DNA from: Duganella sp. Root1480D1
Lineage (GTDB): Bacteria; Pseudomonadota; Gammaproteobacteria; Burkholderiales; Burkholderiaceae_D
Direction of reading: 5' to 3'
NCBI RefSeq assembly: GCF_001427305.1
Contig: NZ_LMFZ01000001.1
Location: forward strand, 125,261-189,260
Length of the DNA stretch: 64,000 nucleotides
A model generated the notes under the pieces. The model saw only the letters and a list, made by a program, of their open reading frames with translations. It searched no databases and was not told the DNA's origin. Positions 20,780 through 28,555 of the stretch are shown piece after piece. The position numbers and the translations under genes were made by a program. Numbering within the stretch: the stretch's first letter is position 1; every line of letters begins with the position of its first letter.

Positions 20780-23700
20780 GGGTCCTGCGCATCGCCGGCA
20801 AGAACCTGGCCTCGCTGGCCGACGAATTCTCGGTCGACTTCACCGCCCAGCCTTTATCCGACGCCGGCCTGTTCGCCATCAGCGGCCCGACAGGCGCCGG
20901 CAAGAGCACCCTGCTCGACGCGCTGTGCCTGGCGCTCTTCGACGACACTCCGCGCCTGCACAAGGCCGAAGGCAAGACGCCCGACGTCGGCGAGCCCGTG
21001 TCGTCGCAAGACCCGCGCACCCTGCTGCGCCGCGGCGCCGCCGAAGGCTGGGCCGAAGTCGACTTCGTCGGCAACGACGGCGAATCCTACCGCGCGCGCT
21101 GGAACGTCTGGCGTGCCCGCACCAAGGCCGCCGGCGCTTTGCAGCCGACCACCATGTCCCTGCACAAGCTGCCAGGGCTGCAGCCGCTGGGCCATAAAAA
21201 GACCGAGGTCATGGCGGAAATCGTGCAGCGCATTGGCTTGAGCTTCGACCAGTTCACGCGCGCCGTGCTGCTGGCGCAGAACGAATTCTCGGCATTCCTC
21301 AAGGCCAGGGATGACGAGCGCGGCACCTTGCTCGAAACCCTGACCGGCAGCGGAATTTACAGTGAAATTTCAAAGCGCGCCTTTGAACGCTGGCGCGCCG
21401 AAGAACTGGCTTTGAAAGCACTCACCGCCGGCCTGGCGAACCGGCAACCGCTGTCGCAGGAACAGCGCGCCGAGATCCTCGCCCAGTCCGAAGGCGCTGA
21501 AGCAGCGCTGCAGGCCTCCGCACAGCGCGTCGCGGCGCTGGAAGCCGACTTGCGCTGGCGCCAGCAAGCCGAACGCCTGGCTGCGGCGGCACTGCACGCA
21601 CGCGAACATCTCCAGCAGCGGCAGCACGAATACGATGCGGCGGCGCCGCGCCGTGCCGTACTGGCGCAACTTGATGCCGTGCAGCCCGCCCGCGCGCTGG
21701 ACGATGAAGTAGTCCGCCTGGCAGCCGAGCGCGCCGCCACGCAAGCGGCAATTTCGTTGGCAGAGCAGGAAGCCGAGCGCACCCGCCTGGCACTGGAAGT
21801 GCTGGCCAGCGACGTCCAGCAGGCCGGCACCACGCTGGCAGCGGCCGAAAGCGCACAGCAGGCGGCGGCGCCGCTGCTGGACCAGGCGAAGTCACTCGAT
21901 ACGCGCCTGCAATCGTTGCAGTCGGCCTTCACCCAAGCTGCCAACGTCCGCGACACAGCGGCCCGGGCCGGCGCCGAGGCGCGCACCGCCCTGGCCGCGC
22001 GCGAAGCGCAGCAACAGGCGCTCGCCGGCGAGCAGCAATCCTGCGAACACTGGCTGGCCATGCACCAGCACTGGTCGGCGCTGGCTCGCGACTGGGCGCG
22101 CTGGGATGTGCTGTTCGCGCAAGCCGGCCAGCAAGCCAGCCGGGCCGGCCAGCAATCGCAAGCGCTGGCGGCCATTCAACAAGCTGCCATGCGGCAGCGG
22201 CAGGATGAAACGCATGCCCGCAACAGCTTGGAGGCAGCCACAGAACGCCTGCGGCAGGCCGAATCGCAGCGCGAACAAGCCACGAAAACGCTGGCCGCCA
22301 TCGATGCCGACAGCATTGCGCTGCAGCGCCGGCAACTCGAGCAGCGCCGCACCCTGCTGGCCGACGCCAGCGCCGCCTGGCAAGAGCTGGCACAACTTGC
22401 CGCCCGCCAGCAGGACCTGTCCACGCGCAGCACTGCACTCCAGGCCGCCCGCGACAGTGCCGAAGCCGAAGTCGTCGCCGCGCGCCAGGCCAACCTCGCG
22501 CTGGTCGCCGCCTCAACCCAGGCCGAGCGTTCATTAAAGCTGGCCGAAGCCGCTACCGGCGAAAGTGTTGAAAAACTGCGCGCCACTTTGCAGGACGACG
22601 CGCCCTGCCCCGTGTGCGGCTCGCACCTGCATCCGTACCGCAACGAGGACGGTCCGCTGCACGCCATGCTGGCGCAACTCCAGTCCGAAGTGCACGACTG
22701 CCGCGACAAGCTGCAGCGTAATATGAAGCACGAGGCCGAACAGCAGGCCCGCCTTCAAGCCAGCGTCGAGCAATTGGCCGCGATCGGTGTCGAACAGCAC
22801 AATATCGGCAACATGCTCGCTGCTGCGCAACCACGTTGGCAATCTGCCCGTTCAGCGCTCGAGCAACATTCGGAACCGGCCGGACAACCGGCCCTCGATG
22901 ATGACGCATCGGGCTGGCTCGCTGCCCATGCAGGCGGGTTGCAGGCGGCATTGCGCGCACTGGAAAACCAGGAACAATCCCAGCGCCAGGCAGCCCGCAC
23001 CCGCGAGGTGGCGCAAACCGCCTGCGAGCAAGCGGCCGCCGAATGCAGCCGCCACCAGCACGCGCTAGCCAACGCCCAAGCTGCGCTGGTCCAATCGGAA
23101 GCGCAGCACAAAGCCCTCGACGAGCAGCGAATCGACACCGCGCTGCAAATTGCCGACCTGCTCGACCAGCTTGATGGCCCGCTGGCGCGCGCCGGCTGGC
23201 AGGACGAATGGAAGGAAAGCCCGGCGCGCTTCCACGAGCAACGCACGCGCGACAGCATGCAATGGCAAGCGCAGCGCCAGTCGGCCGACGAGCGCAGCAC
23301 CGCAATGGCCGCAATCGCCATTGAACTGCAGGCCTTGCGCGGCGCCCAGGAACGCAGTGAGTCTGACGCCCGCGCCACCCAGGCCGCCGCCGACGCTGCC
23401 CGCGCTGCATGCGACGCCGCAGCTGCGGAGCGCCAGGCACTCTGGCAGGGCCGCCCTGTACGCGAAGTGGAAACCGAGTTGCGCTCGGCAATCGACACTG
23501 CCCGCTCCGCTCTGCAAGCGCGCCAGGAATCGGCCCACCAGGCAGCCCAGCAGCGCGCCCGTGCCGACGAAGCCCACGCCCAAGCCAGGCAACGGCTTTT
23601 GGCACTGGACGCTGCCGCGGAAAACGCAGCCGCCCGCTTGCAGTCCTGGCTGGCAGGGCATCAGTCGTTTGGCATCGAAAACCTGGACGCCTTGCGCGCC

Positions 23701-24522
23701 CTGCTCGCCCACTCCCAGCAAGCGATCCGCGACGAACGCACCGGCATCCAGGCAATCGATCAGGCCCTTGCCTCCGCCAAAGCGGTGCAGGCCGAGCGCG
23801 CGGCGCAGCATGCCGAACACCTGGCCAGCGCGCCGGCGGGCGAGCAACGCAGCGTCGAAGAACTCGAACAAGGATTGGCAGCGCTGCAGGAAGAACGCAA
23901 GCAAGCGCAGGACCACGCCGCGTCCCTCACGCTGCAAATTGCCCAGGACGATGAGCGCCGCAAAGCCGCCGAGGCCCTGCTGGCCGACATCGCCCGCCAG
24001 CAGGAAAACGAGCGCCGCTGGGCGCAACTGAGCGACTTGATCGGCTCTGCCGACGGCAAGAAATTCCGCAACTACGCCCAGCAATTCACGCTGGACGTGT
24101 TAATCGGCTACGCCAACGCCCACCTGGCGCAACTGGCGCCGCGCTACCAGCTCGAGCGCATCGACAACCCGGCCCAGCCTTCGCTTGGCCTGCTGGTGCG
24201 CGACCTGCACATGGGCGATGAAAAGCGCTCCGTGCACTCGCTGTCCGGTGGCGAATCGTTCCTGGTATCGCTGGCCATGGCGCTCGGCCTGGCCTCCTTG
24301 TCGTCCAACCGCGTGCGGGTCGAATCGTTGTTCATCGACGAAGGTTTCGGCAGCCTGGATGCGGAAACCCTGCGCGTCGCGATGGACGCGCTGGATGGTT
24401 TGCAGTCAATGGGAAGGAAAGTGGGGGTGATCTCCCACGTGCAGGAAATGACCGAACGAATCGCCACCCGGATCGTGGTGCAGCCCGCAGCCAACGGTCG
24501 CAGCGCAGTCTCAGTCAGCTAA
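20776..24522 (+). CDS. sbcC: Exonuclease subunit SbcC
   Basis: A 1248-residue Rad50/SMC-like ATPase partner of SbcD. Walker A (GPTGAGKSTLLDALC) is near residue 36. Long Ala/Gln/Arg-rich coiled coils flank a zinc hook CPVCG at about 612-616. The ABC signature SLSGGES is near 1155 and Walker B LFIDEGFGSLD near 1184. Length is on the long side of the family because of extended coiled coils. It is translationally coupled to sbcD. Its last 12 bases overlap, on the opposite strand, the end of a small gene. Confidence 0.96.
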   Translation: MRVLRIAGKNLASLADEFSVDFTAQPLSDAGLFAISGPTGAGKSTLLDALCLALFDDTPRLHKAEGKTPDVGEPVSSQDPRTLLRRGAAEGWAEVDFVGNDGESYRARWNVWRARTKAAGALQPTTMSLHKLPGLQPLGHKKTEVMAEIVQRIGLSFDQFTRAVLLAQNEFSAFLKARDDERGTLLETLTGSGIYSEISKRAFERWRAEELALKALTAGLANRQPLSQEQRAEILAQSEGAEAALQASAQRVAALEADLRWRQQAERLAAAALHAREHLQQRQHEYDAAAPRRAVLAQLDAVQPARALDDEVVRLAAERAATQAAISLAEQEAERTRLALEVLASDVQQAGTTLAAAESAQQAAAPLLDQAKSLDTRLQSLQSAFTQAANVRDTAARAGAEARTALAAREAQQQALAGEQQSCEHWLAMHQHWSALARDWARWDVLFAQAGQQASRAGQQSQALAAIQQAAMRQRQDETHARNSLEAATERLRQAESQREQATKTLAAIDADSIALQRRQLEQRRTLLADASAAWQELAQLAARQQDLSTRSTALQAARDSAEAEVVAARQANLALVAASTQAERSLKLAEAATGESVEKLRATLQDDAPCPVCGSHLHPYRNEDGPLHAMLAQLQSEVHDCRDKLQRNMKHEAEQQARLQASVEQLAAIGVEQHNIGNMLAAAQPRWQSARSALEQHSEPAGQPALDDDASGWLAAHAGGLQAALRALENQEQSQRQAARTREVAQTACEQAAAECSRHQHALANAQAALVQSEAQHKALDEQRIDTALQIADLLDQLDGPLARAGWQDEWKESPARFHEQRTRDSMQWQAQRQSADERSTAMAAIAIELQALRGAQERSESDARATQAAADAARAACDAAAAERQALWQGRPVREVETELRSAIDTARSALQARQESAHQAAQQRARADEAHAQARQRLLALDAAAENAAARLQSWLAGHQSFGIENLDALRALLAHSQQAIRDERTGIQAIDQALASAKAVQAERAAQHAEHLASAPAGEQRSVEELEQGLAALQEERKQAQDHAASLTLQIAQDDERRKAAEALLADIARQQENERRWAQLSDLIGSADGKKFRNYAQQFTLDVLIGYANAHLAQLAPRYQLERIDNPAQPSLGLLVRDLHMGDEKRSVHSLSGGESFLVSLAMALGLASLSSNRVRVESLFIDEGFGSLDAETLRVAMDALDGLQSMGRKVGVISHVQEMTERIATRIVVQPAANGRSAVSVS

Positions 24523-24675
24523 ACGCCAGGTGCGCTCATCCTGCTCGGCGCGCACCATTTCCCATCCCAGCTCGCGGCGGATCTGCTGCGGGTCGGGCAA
24601 GGGACGGCGTTCTTCCTGGCGCGACTGCAGCCAGTTGCGCACTGCTTCCTTGCTTGGTTGCTTGGACTTATCCAT
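24511..24675 (-). CDS. Small hypothetical protein, 54 aa
   Basis: A 54-codon gene opposite the end of sbcC. The protein begins MDKSKQPSKEAVRNWLQSRQ and is charged, with four tryptophans and an RRELGWEMVRAEQDERTW-like second half. It has no membrane segment or signal. A strong GGAGG lies seven bases before the ATG at 24675. The regular amphipathic helix pattern and good ribosome site argue for a real gene, although no function is recognised. Its last 12 bases overlap the sbcC 3' end. Confidence 0.6.
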   Translation of the reverse strand: MDKSKQPSKEAVRNWLQSRQEERRPLPDPQQIRRELGWEMVRAEQDERTWRLAD

Positions 24676-24768
24676 CGTAAACCTCCATCGGCATGACGGT
24701 CACTCCTTCAACGCTGGAAGTGGCTGGCAGTTGACGGAGCTCGCCTGCCAATTTGTTATTATGTGTAA

Positions 24769-25284
24769 ATGGGAATCGGCGCCATATCATCGTCAGCCAG
24801 CTACGCGCCGCAGGCCAGCGCACCTGCGCGCAGCGCCACGCGCAGCGAATCCACGCAATCAGCCGACGCAGCCCAGCAAGCCTATTCCCCTGAAGACCAG
24901 GCCAAAATTGACCAGCTCAAAGCGAGCGATCTCAAGGTGCGCCAGCATGAGCAAGCCCACCTTGCCGCAGCCGGCAGCCTTGCCACGTCCGGTGCTACCT
25001 ATACTTACCAGCGCGGCCCCGACGGCGTGAACTACGCCGTGGGCGGCGAAGTCAATATCGACACTTCGCCAGGCCGCACGCCTGAAGAAACCATCGAAAA
25101 AGCGCGGCAGGTGCAAGCGGCCGCATTGGCGCCAGCCGATCCCTCCGGCCAGGACCGCAGCGTGGCAGCGCGTGCCGGGCAGATGGCGCTGCAGGCCCAG
25201 GCTGAAATTTCAGCAAAGCAACAGGAAGTCCAGCGCAGTTACGGTCTTTCCGAAAAGCAAACGACGATCGATATCTTTGCCTGA
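24769..25284 (+). CDS. SprA-related family protein (putative metalloprotease-like)
   Basis: A 171-residue protein with the SprA-related (PF12118-type) core. It shows VRQHEQAHLAAAGSLATSG, then YTYQRGPDGVNYAVGGEV and INIDTSPGRTPEETI-like sequence. The HEQAH segment has the HExxH layout of zinc metalloproteases, but activity is unproven for the family. The first 35 residues are Ser/Ala-rich and low complexity. No clear ribosome site precedes the ATG. A TATTAT hexamer ends seven bases before it, so the message may be leaderless. Cellular role is unknown. Confidence 0.8.
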   Translation: MGIGAISSSASYAPQASAPARSATRSESTQSADAAQQAYSPEDQAKIDQLKASDLKVRQHEQAHLAAAGSLATSGATYTYQRGPDGVNYAVGGEVNIDTSPGRTPEETIEKARQVQAAALAPADPSGQDRSVAARAGQMALQAQAEISAKQQEVQRSYGLSEKQTTIDIFA

Positions 25285-25315
25285 TAAAATCGTCCTTTTG
25301 CCCGGAGTCTAGGCC

Positions 25316-25528
25316 ATGTTCCTGAAAGCCCCACGCACCCTCACTTTCAAATGCGCGAAATGCAGCAAAGCAGTTAAGGTTGCATTGCAGAAAACTTCTG
25401 CATGTTCGCACATTACGCCGTACTATGGAGTCTGCACCTGTGGCGAAGTGAAACTGCACGCTACCGGCGCCCCGGAAGCCGTCAAGTCCTACCTGGAGTC
25501 GAACGGTTTGTGGACTCATCATCATTGA
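25316..25528 (+). CDS. Small cysteine-motif protein, 70 aa
   Basis: A 70-residue protein with CAKC near residue 13, an isolated Cys near 30, and CTCG near 41, and a histidine-rich end (THHH). The spacing suggests a small zinc-ribbon-like fold. GGAG lies eight bases before the ATG at 25316. It stands alone between the SprA-related gene and an unknown gene, all in the same direction with short gaps. Function is unknown. Confidence 0.65.
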   Translation: MFLKAPRTLTFKCAKCSKAVKVALQKTSACSHITPYYGVCTCGEVKLHATGAPEAVKSYLESNGLWTHHH

Positions 25529-25590
25529 TAAACCTCAAGAAATTCTGAAACTTGCCGTATCAGGGGTAGTGCCCCTAAAGGTTGCCTATC

Positions 25591-26505
25591 ATGAACCCAC
25601 TCAATTCCATCGGCCAACGCCAGTACCAGAACACTTCCTTATCTCCTGCCACCTCGCAGGCGGAAAGCAAGCCTTCACGCGCCAACGCCGTGAAAAATGT
25701 GAATTCGGATAGTGCGGTTTCCTTGTCCAGCAATGCTGTCGACCTGCAAAAACGCGTCGAGCAACTGGGTAACAGGACTGTTGACATGGCACAGGACCTG
25801 ATCGGCAGCTTTGCAAAAAGTTTGCTTGGCGACAATGCCAAGGGCGCCAGGATTTCCTTCGACTCCGTTTCGCTGGAGTCGAATGCCAGTTTTGCGGCCG
25901 CTGCCCTGCATGCCGAAGGCACCGATGGCGTAACGGACGCCCTGGGTTTCAGCCTGGACGAGAACTCCCATTTCCTGGGCAAAGGCACCATCACCACGGC
26001 CGACGGCCGCAAGCTGAATTTTGAAGTGGAAATCCAGTACGAAGCCAGGATGACTGCCGGTGCTGCATCCAGCGTGCCAGGGCGCCGCAATGAGCAAACC
26101 GACCAGAATCCGGCCATGCCGCTGCCGGAAGTGGAATTCCCGGATATCGATTTCCCAGGCAGCCTGGCCGACCTGTTCCGCTTGATGGACCGCAATATCA
26201 GCGCCACCGTCAAGCAGGAGAACGAACAGGGGCAGGAAAGCGATGCCGGCAACCTGACGATGCGCCTGCTCAAGCTGGTCGATTCCGAATCGTCGCTGGA
26301 CACTTACCTGCCCGCGAACGCGAGCGACAAGGCCAAGGCTTACGGCCGCCTGCAATCCGAACCTGGCCAGGCGGCGGAACTGGCCCACGTAGCGAAAGCC
26401 GCCCGCGACGCCGCGGGCAGTGGCGAGATCGACCCGCCAAGCGACGATATCGATCCGCCAGCACCGGCAATTGCACCGGCTCCCGAGGAACCGCCAGCCA
26501 CGTAA
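25591..26505 (+). CDS. Hypothetical protein, 304 aa
   Basis: A 304-residue protein I cannot assign. It starts MNPLNSIGQRQYQ, has a Ser/Asn-rich first 50 residues and then a mixed helical part. The conserved-looking centre is ADGRKLNFEVEIQYEA, preceded by FDSVSLESNASFAAAAL. The last 30 residues are Pro/Ala/Asp-rich (PPSDDIDPPAPAIAPAPEE). No signal peptide or membrane helix is seen. The ATG at 25591 with AAAGG upstream is preferred over a TTG at 25582. The layout is compatible with a secreted or surface-appendage accessory protein, but that is only a guess. Confidence 0.65.
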   Translation: MNPLNSIGQRQYQNTSLSPATSQAESKPSRANAVKNVNSDSAVSLSSNAVDLQKRVEQLGNRTVDMAQDLIGSFAKSLLGDNAKGARISFDSVSLESNASFAAAALHAEGTDGVTDALGFSLDENSHFLGKGTITTADGRKLNFEVEIQYEARMTAGAASSVPGRRNEQTDQNPAMPLPEVEFPDIDFPGSLADLFRLMDRNISATVKQENEQGQESDAGNLTMRLLKLVDSESSLDTYLPANASDKAKAYGRLQSEPGQAAELAHVAKAARDAAGSGEIDPPSDDIDPPAPAIAPAPEEPPAT

Positions 26506-26534
26506 GCGCGCGTATAATGGCAGCCTCCTGATTG

Positions 26535-26609
26535 AAATTCGGGGTCAGGTCTGTCAATCGGACATTTTGCGCAGCGAAATGTCCGATTGACAGACCTGAC
26601 CCCGAATTT
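26535..26609. repeat. Palindromic intergenic repeat, copy 2
   Basis: Two perfectly complementary 33-base arms (26535-26567 and 26577-26609) around a 9-base loop TGCGCAGCG. The arms begin AAATTCGGGGTCAGG and contain GTCTGTCAATCGGACA. It sits downstream of a TATAAT hexamer (26513-26518) and upstream of the methyltransferase start, so it would form a hairpin in that message's leader if that hexamer is the promoter. Confidence 0.9.
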
Positions 26610-26631
26610 CTTTGTTTACACATTGGCCACT

Positions 26632-27783
26632 ATGCAAGAAATTCACTGGACAGAACAAGGCGAGCCGCGTTGCGCGCGCTGGCATTCCGAATCGGGCAAC
26701 CCGCCGCCCAAGCGCGTACAGGTCGCCGACGACACCATGAACGCCGACGTCGCCTATCGCCTCGCCTGCGAAGGCACCGCCCTGCTATGGCGCGGCGACT
26801 TCCAGAACGCGCGCCAATTGCTGCAAGCCCTGGCGCGCCGCGCCGACCACAAGAAAGCCCAAGGCGGCAAAGGCCGCAAGGTGGCTGCTGCCAAAACACC
26901 GGTCAATGCTACGGAAGCATTCCACCTGCACCGCCAGGCGCAATCGCAGCGCGCACGCACGCTGGCCATGCTGTTGATTCCTTTCGAGCCGGGCTACCGC
27001 ATTCCCTTGCGCCGCGCACCCGACGTCGCGCTGGCCTGCAACGAAGCCTATGGCCGCGGCGAAGACGCCTTCGCGATCTCCCTGCGCGAACTGCAAGGGC
27101 TGATCGGCGCCCACGAATGGCGCAAGGCCGGCGTGCCGGTTGCCGCACTGGGCGAACGCATCCATCCCCATTACGGCGTGTTTTCGCCAGTGCGCGGCGA
27201 ATACGTGCAGCTCGTGGCCGATGCCCCACTGCCGAAAGGCGCTTCGGAACTAGCATTTGATATCGGTGCCGGCACCGGCGTCTTGTCCGCCGTACTGGCC
27301 AAACGCGGCGTGAAGCGCGTGGTCGCCACCGATATGGACAGGCGCGCCCTCAGTTGCGCACGCGACAACCTTTCCCGCCTGATGCTGGACGAGCAGGTGG
27401 AATTGCTGGAAGCCGACCTGTTTCCACCCGGCCAGGCGCCGCTGGTGGTGTGCAATCCGCCATGGGTGCCGGCCCGCCCGAATTCCTCGGTGGAGCACGC
27501 AGTCTACGACCCGGACAGCCGCATGCTGCGCGGCTTCCTCTCCGGCCTGAAAGCCCACCTGACGCCAAACGGCGAAGGTTGGCTGATCCTGTCCGACCTG
27601 GCGGAGCATCTGGGCCTGCGCTCCCGCGCCGAACTGGAAGAATGGATCGCCGCCGCCGGCCTGAAAGTGCTGGGCCGCCTCGACGCCCGCCCGGTCCACC
27701 CGAAAGCCAGCGACACCAGTGATCCACTGCATGCAGCACGCTCGGCAGAGCTAACTTCCCTGTGGCGTCTGGGAGTCGCATAA
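26632..27783 (+). CDS. SAM-dependent methyltransferase (NPPW type)
   Basis: A 383-residue class I methyltransferase. The SAM-binding glycine motif is AFDIGAGTGVLSAVL (about residue 205) and the catalytic motif IV is VCNPPW (about 267), as in HemK/PrmC, RsmC and N6-adenine enzymes that modify a planar amide or amino nitrogen. The N-terminal 190 residues are a helical accessory domain with little resemblance to known substrate-binding modules. The ATG at 26632 is chosen because an earlier in-frame TTG lies inside a palindromic repeat. The substrate, protein or nucleic acid, is unknown. Confidence 0.85.
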   Translation: MQEIHWTEQGEPRCARWHSESGNPPPKRVQVADDTMNADVAYRLACEGTALLWRGDFQNARQLLQALARRADHKKAQGGKGRKVAAAKTPVNATEAFHLHRQAQSQRARTLAMLLIPFEPGYRIPLRRAPDVALACNEAYGRGEDAFAISLRELQGLIGAHEWRKAGVPVAALGERIHPHYGVFSPVRGEYVQLVADAPLPKGASELAFDIGAGTGVLSAVLAKRGVKRVVATDMDRRALSCARDNLSRLMLDEQVELLEADLFPPGQAPLVVCNPPWVPARPNSSVEHAVYDPDSRMLRGFLSGLKAHLTPNGEGWLILSDLAEHLGLRSRAELEEWIAAAGLKVLGRLDARPVHPKASDTSDPLHAARSAELTSLWRLGVA

Positions 27784-27790
27784 ATCGACC

Positions 27791-27819
27791 TTGCGGAACC
27801 GCGACGTTCGAGCTATAAT
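27791..27819 (+). promoter_or_regulatory. Promoter of initiator tRNA gene
   Basis: TTGCGG (27791-27796) and a consensus TATAAT (27814-27819) are separated by 17 bases. The -10 ends 12 bases before the tRNA, as expected for a strong stable-RNA promoter. Confidence 0.85.
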
Positions 27820-27831
27820 GCTTGCCTCAGA

Positions 27832-27908
27832 CGCGGGGTGGAGCAGTCTGGCAGCTCGTCGGGCTCATAACCCGAAGGTCACAGGTTCAAATCCTGTCCC
27901 CGCAACCA
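27832..27908 (+). tRNA. Initiator tRNA-fMet (CAU)
   Basis: A 77-base cloverleaf with encoded CCA. The unpaired C at the 5' end opposite A72 and the three G-C pairs in the anticodon stem (CGGGCTCATAACCCG) are the hallmarks of bacterial initiator tRNA. It has its own promoter and a strong terminator directly after. Confidence 0.98.
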
Positions 27909-27913
27909 GATTC

Positions 27914-27943
27914 AAAAAGCCGTTGCCTTTGCAACGGCTTTTT
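27914..27943 (+). terminator. Rho-independent terminator of tRNA-fMet
   Basis: A 13-base perfect stem, AAAAAGCCGTTGC paired with GCAACGGCTTTTT, and a four-base loop, ending in a T-run six bases after the tRNA. Confidence 0.93.
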
Positions 27944-27960
27944 CATTTCCGGGTGCGCCA

Positions 27961-28509
27961 ATGCGGATATTTTCATACCTTGCAATACTGCCCTTGATGG
28001 GGGCATGCGCGACGCCCGCCAATTCGCCCACCCTCCTGGCCCAGAAGCTGAGCGCCGATATCCTGGCCAGCCCCAGCGCCACGCTGACGCTGGAAAAATG
28101 GTGCGCCGACCATGCCATGGCCACCGAGCCGAAAATCGTAGCCCGCCTGGTGCGCGGAACAAATAAGCCGGCCAGCAGCGAGACCCTGGCTCGCCTTGGC
28201 GCAAGCGCCGCTGAAGTCAAATACCGCCGCGTGCAGCTCTATTGCGGCGCCCACCTGTTCTCGGAAGCCGACAATTGGTACGTCCCGAGCCGCCTGGCGC
28301 CTGAGATGAACCGCCTGCTGGATGAAACCGATACCCCATTTGGCAAAGTGGTACAGCCATTGGCGCCTTATCGCCGCACATTCTCCAGCGCGATGCAGCA
28401 ATCGCCGACCGCCCTGTTCGAACACGCCGCCGTGCTGTTCTCGGCCTCCCACCAGCCCATTGCCGAAGTGCGCGAAACCTACCAGCGCGGCACGCTCGCA
28501 TTTTTGTGA
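27961..28509 (+). CDS. Putative lipoprotein, chorismate lyase-like fold
   Basis: A 182-residue protein with an N-terminal hydrophobic segment ending in MGAC (Cys16), a loose lipobox. The middle and end (VKYRRVQLYCGAHLFSEAD, then VPSRLAPEMNRLLDETDTPFG) resemble the layout of the chorismate lyase/UTRA-like superfamily. There, a strand pair and the segment leading to a P-x-x-x-F-G loop form the ligand site. UbiC itself is cytoplasmic, so an exported member is unusual. The short distance after the tRNA terminator leaves room for only a weak promoter. Assignment is an inference from pattern. Confidence 0.5.
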   Translation: MRIFSYLAILPLMGACATPANSPTLLAQKLSADILASPSATLTLEKWCADHAMATEPKIVARLVRGTNKPASSETLARLGASAAEVKYRRVQLYCGAHLFSEADNWYVPSRLAPEMNRLLDETDTPFGKVVQPLAPYRRTFSSAMQQSPTALFEHAAVLFSASHQPIAEVRETYQRGTLAFL

Positions 28510-28555
28510 TCGAACTGTCACAATTGCACGCGACAAGAACCGCAAGGAGCAACGC

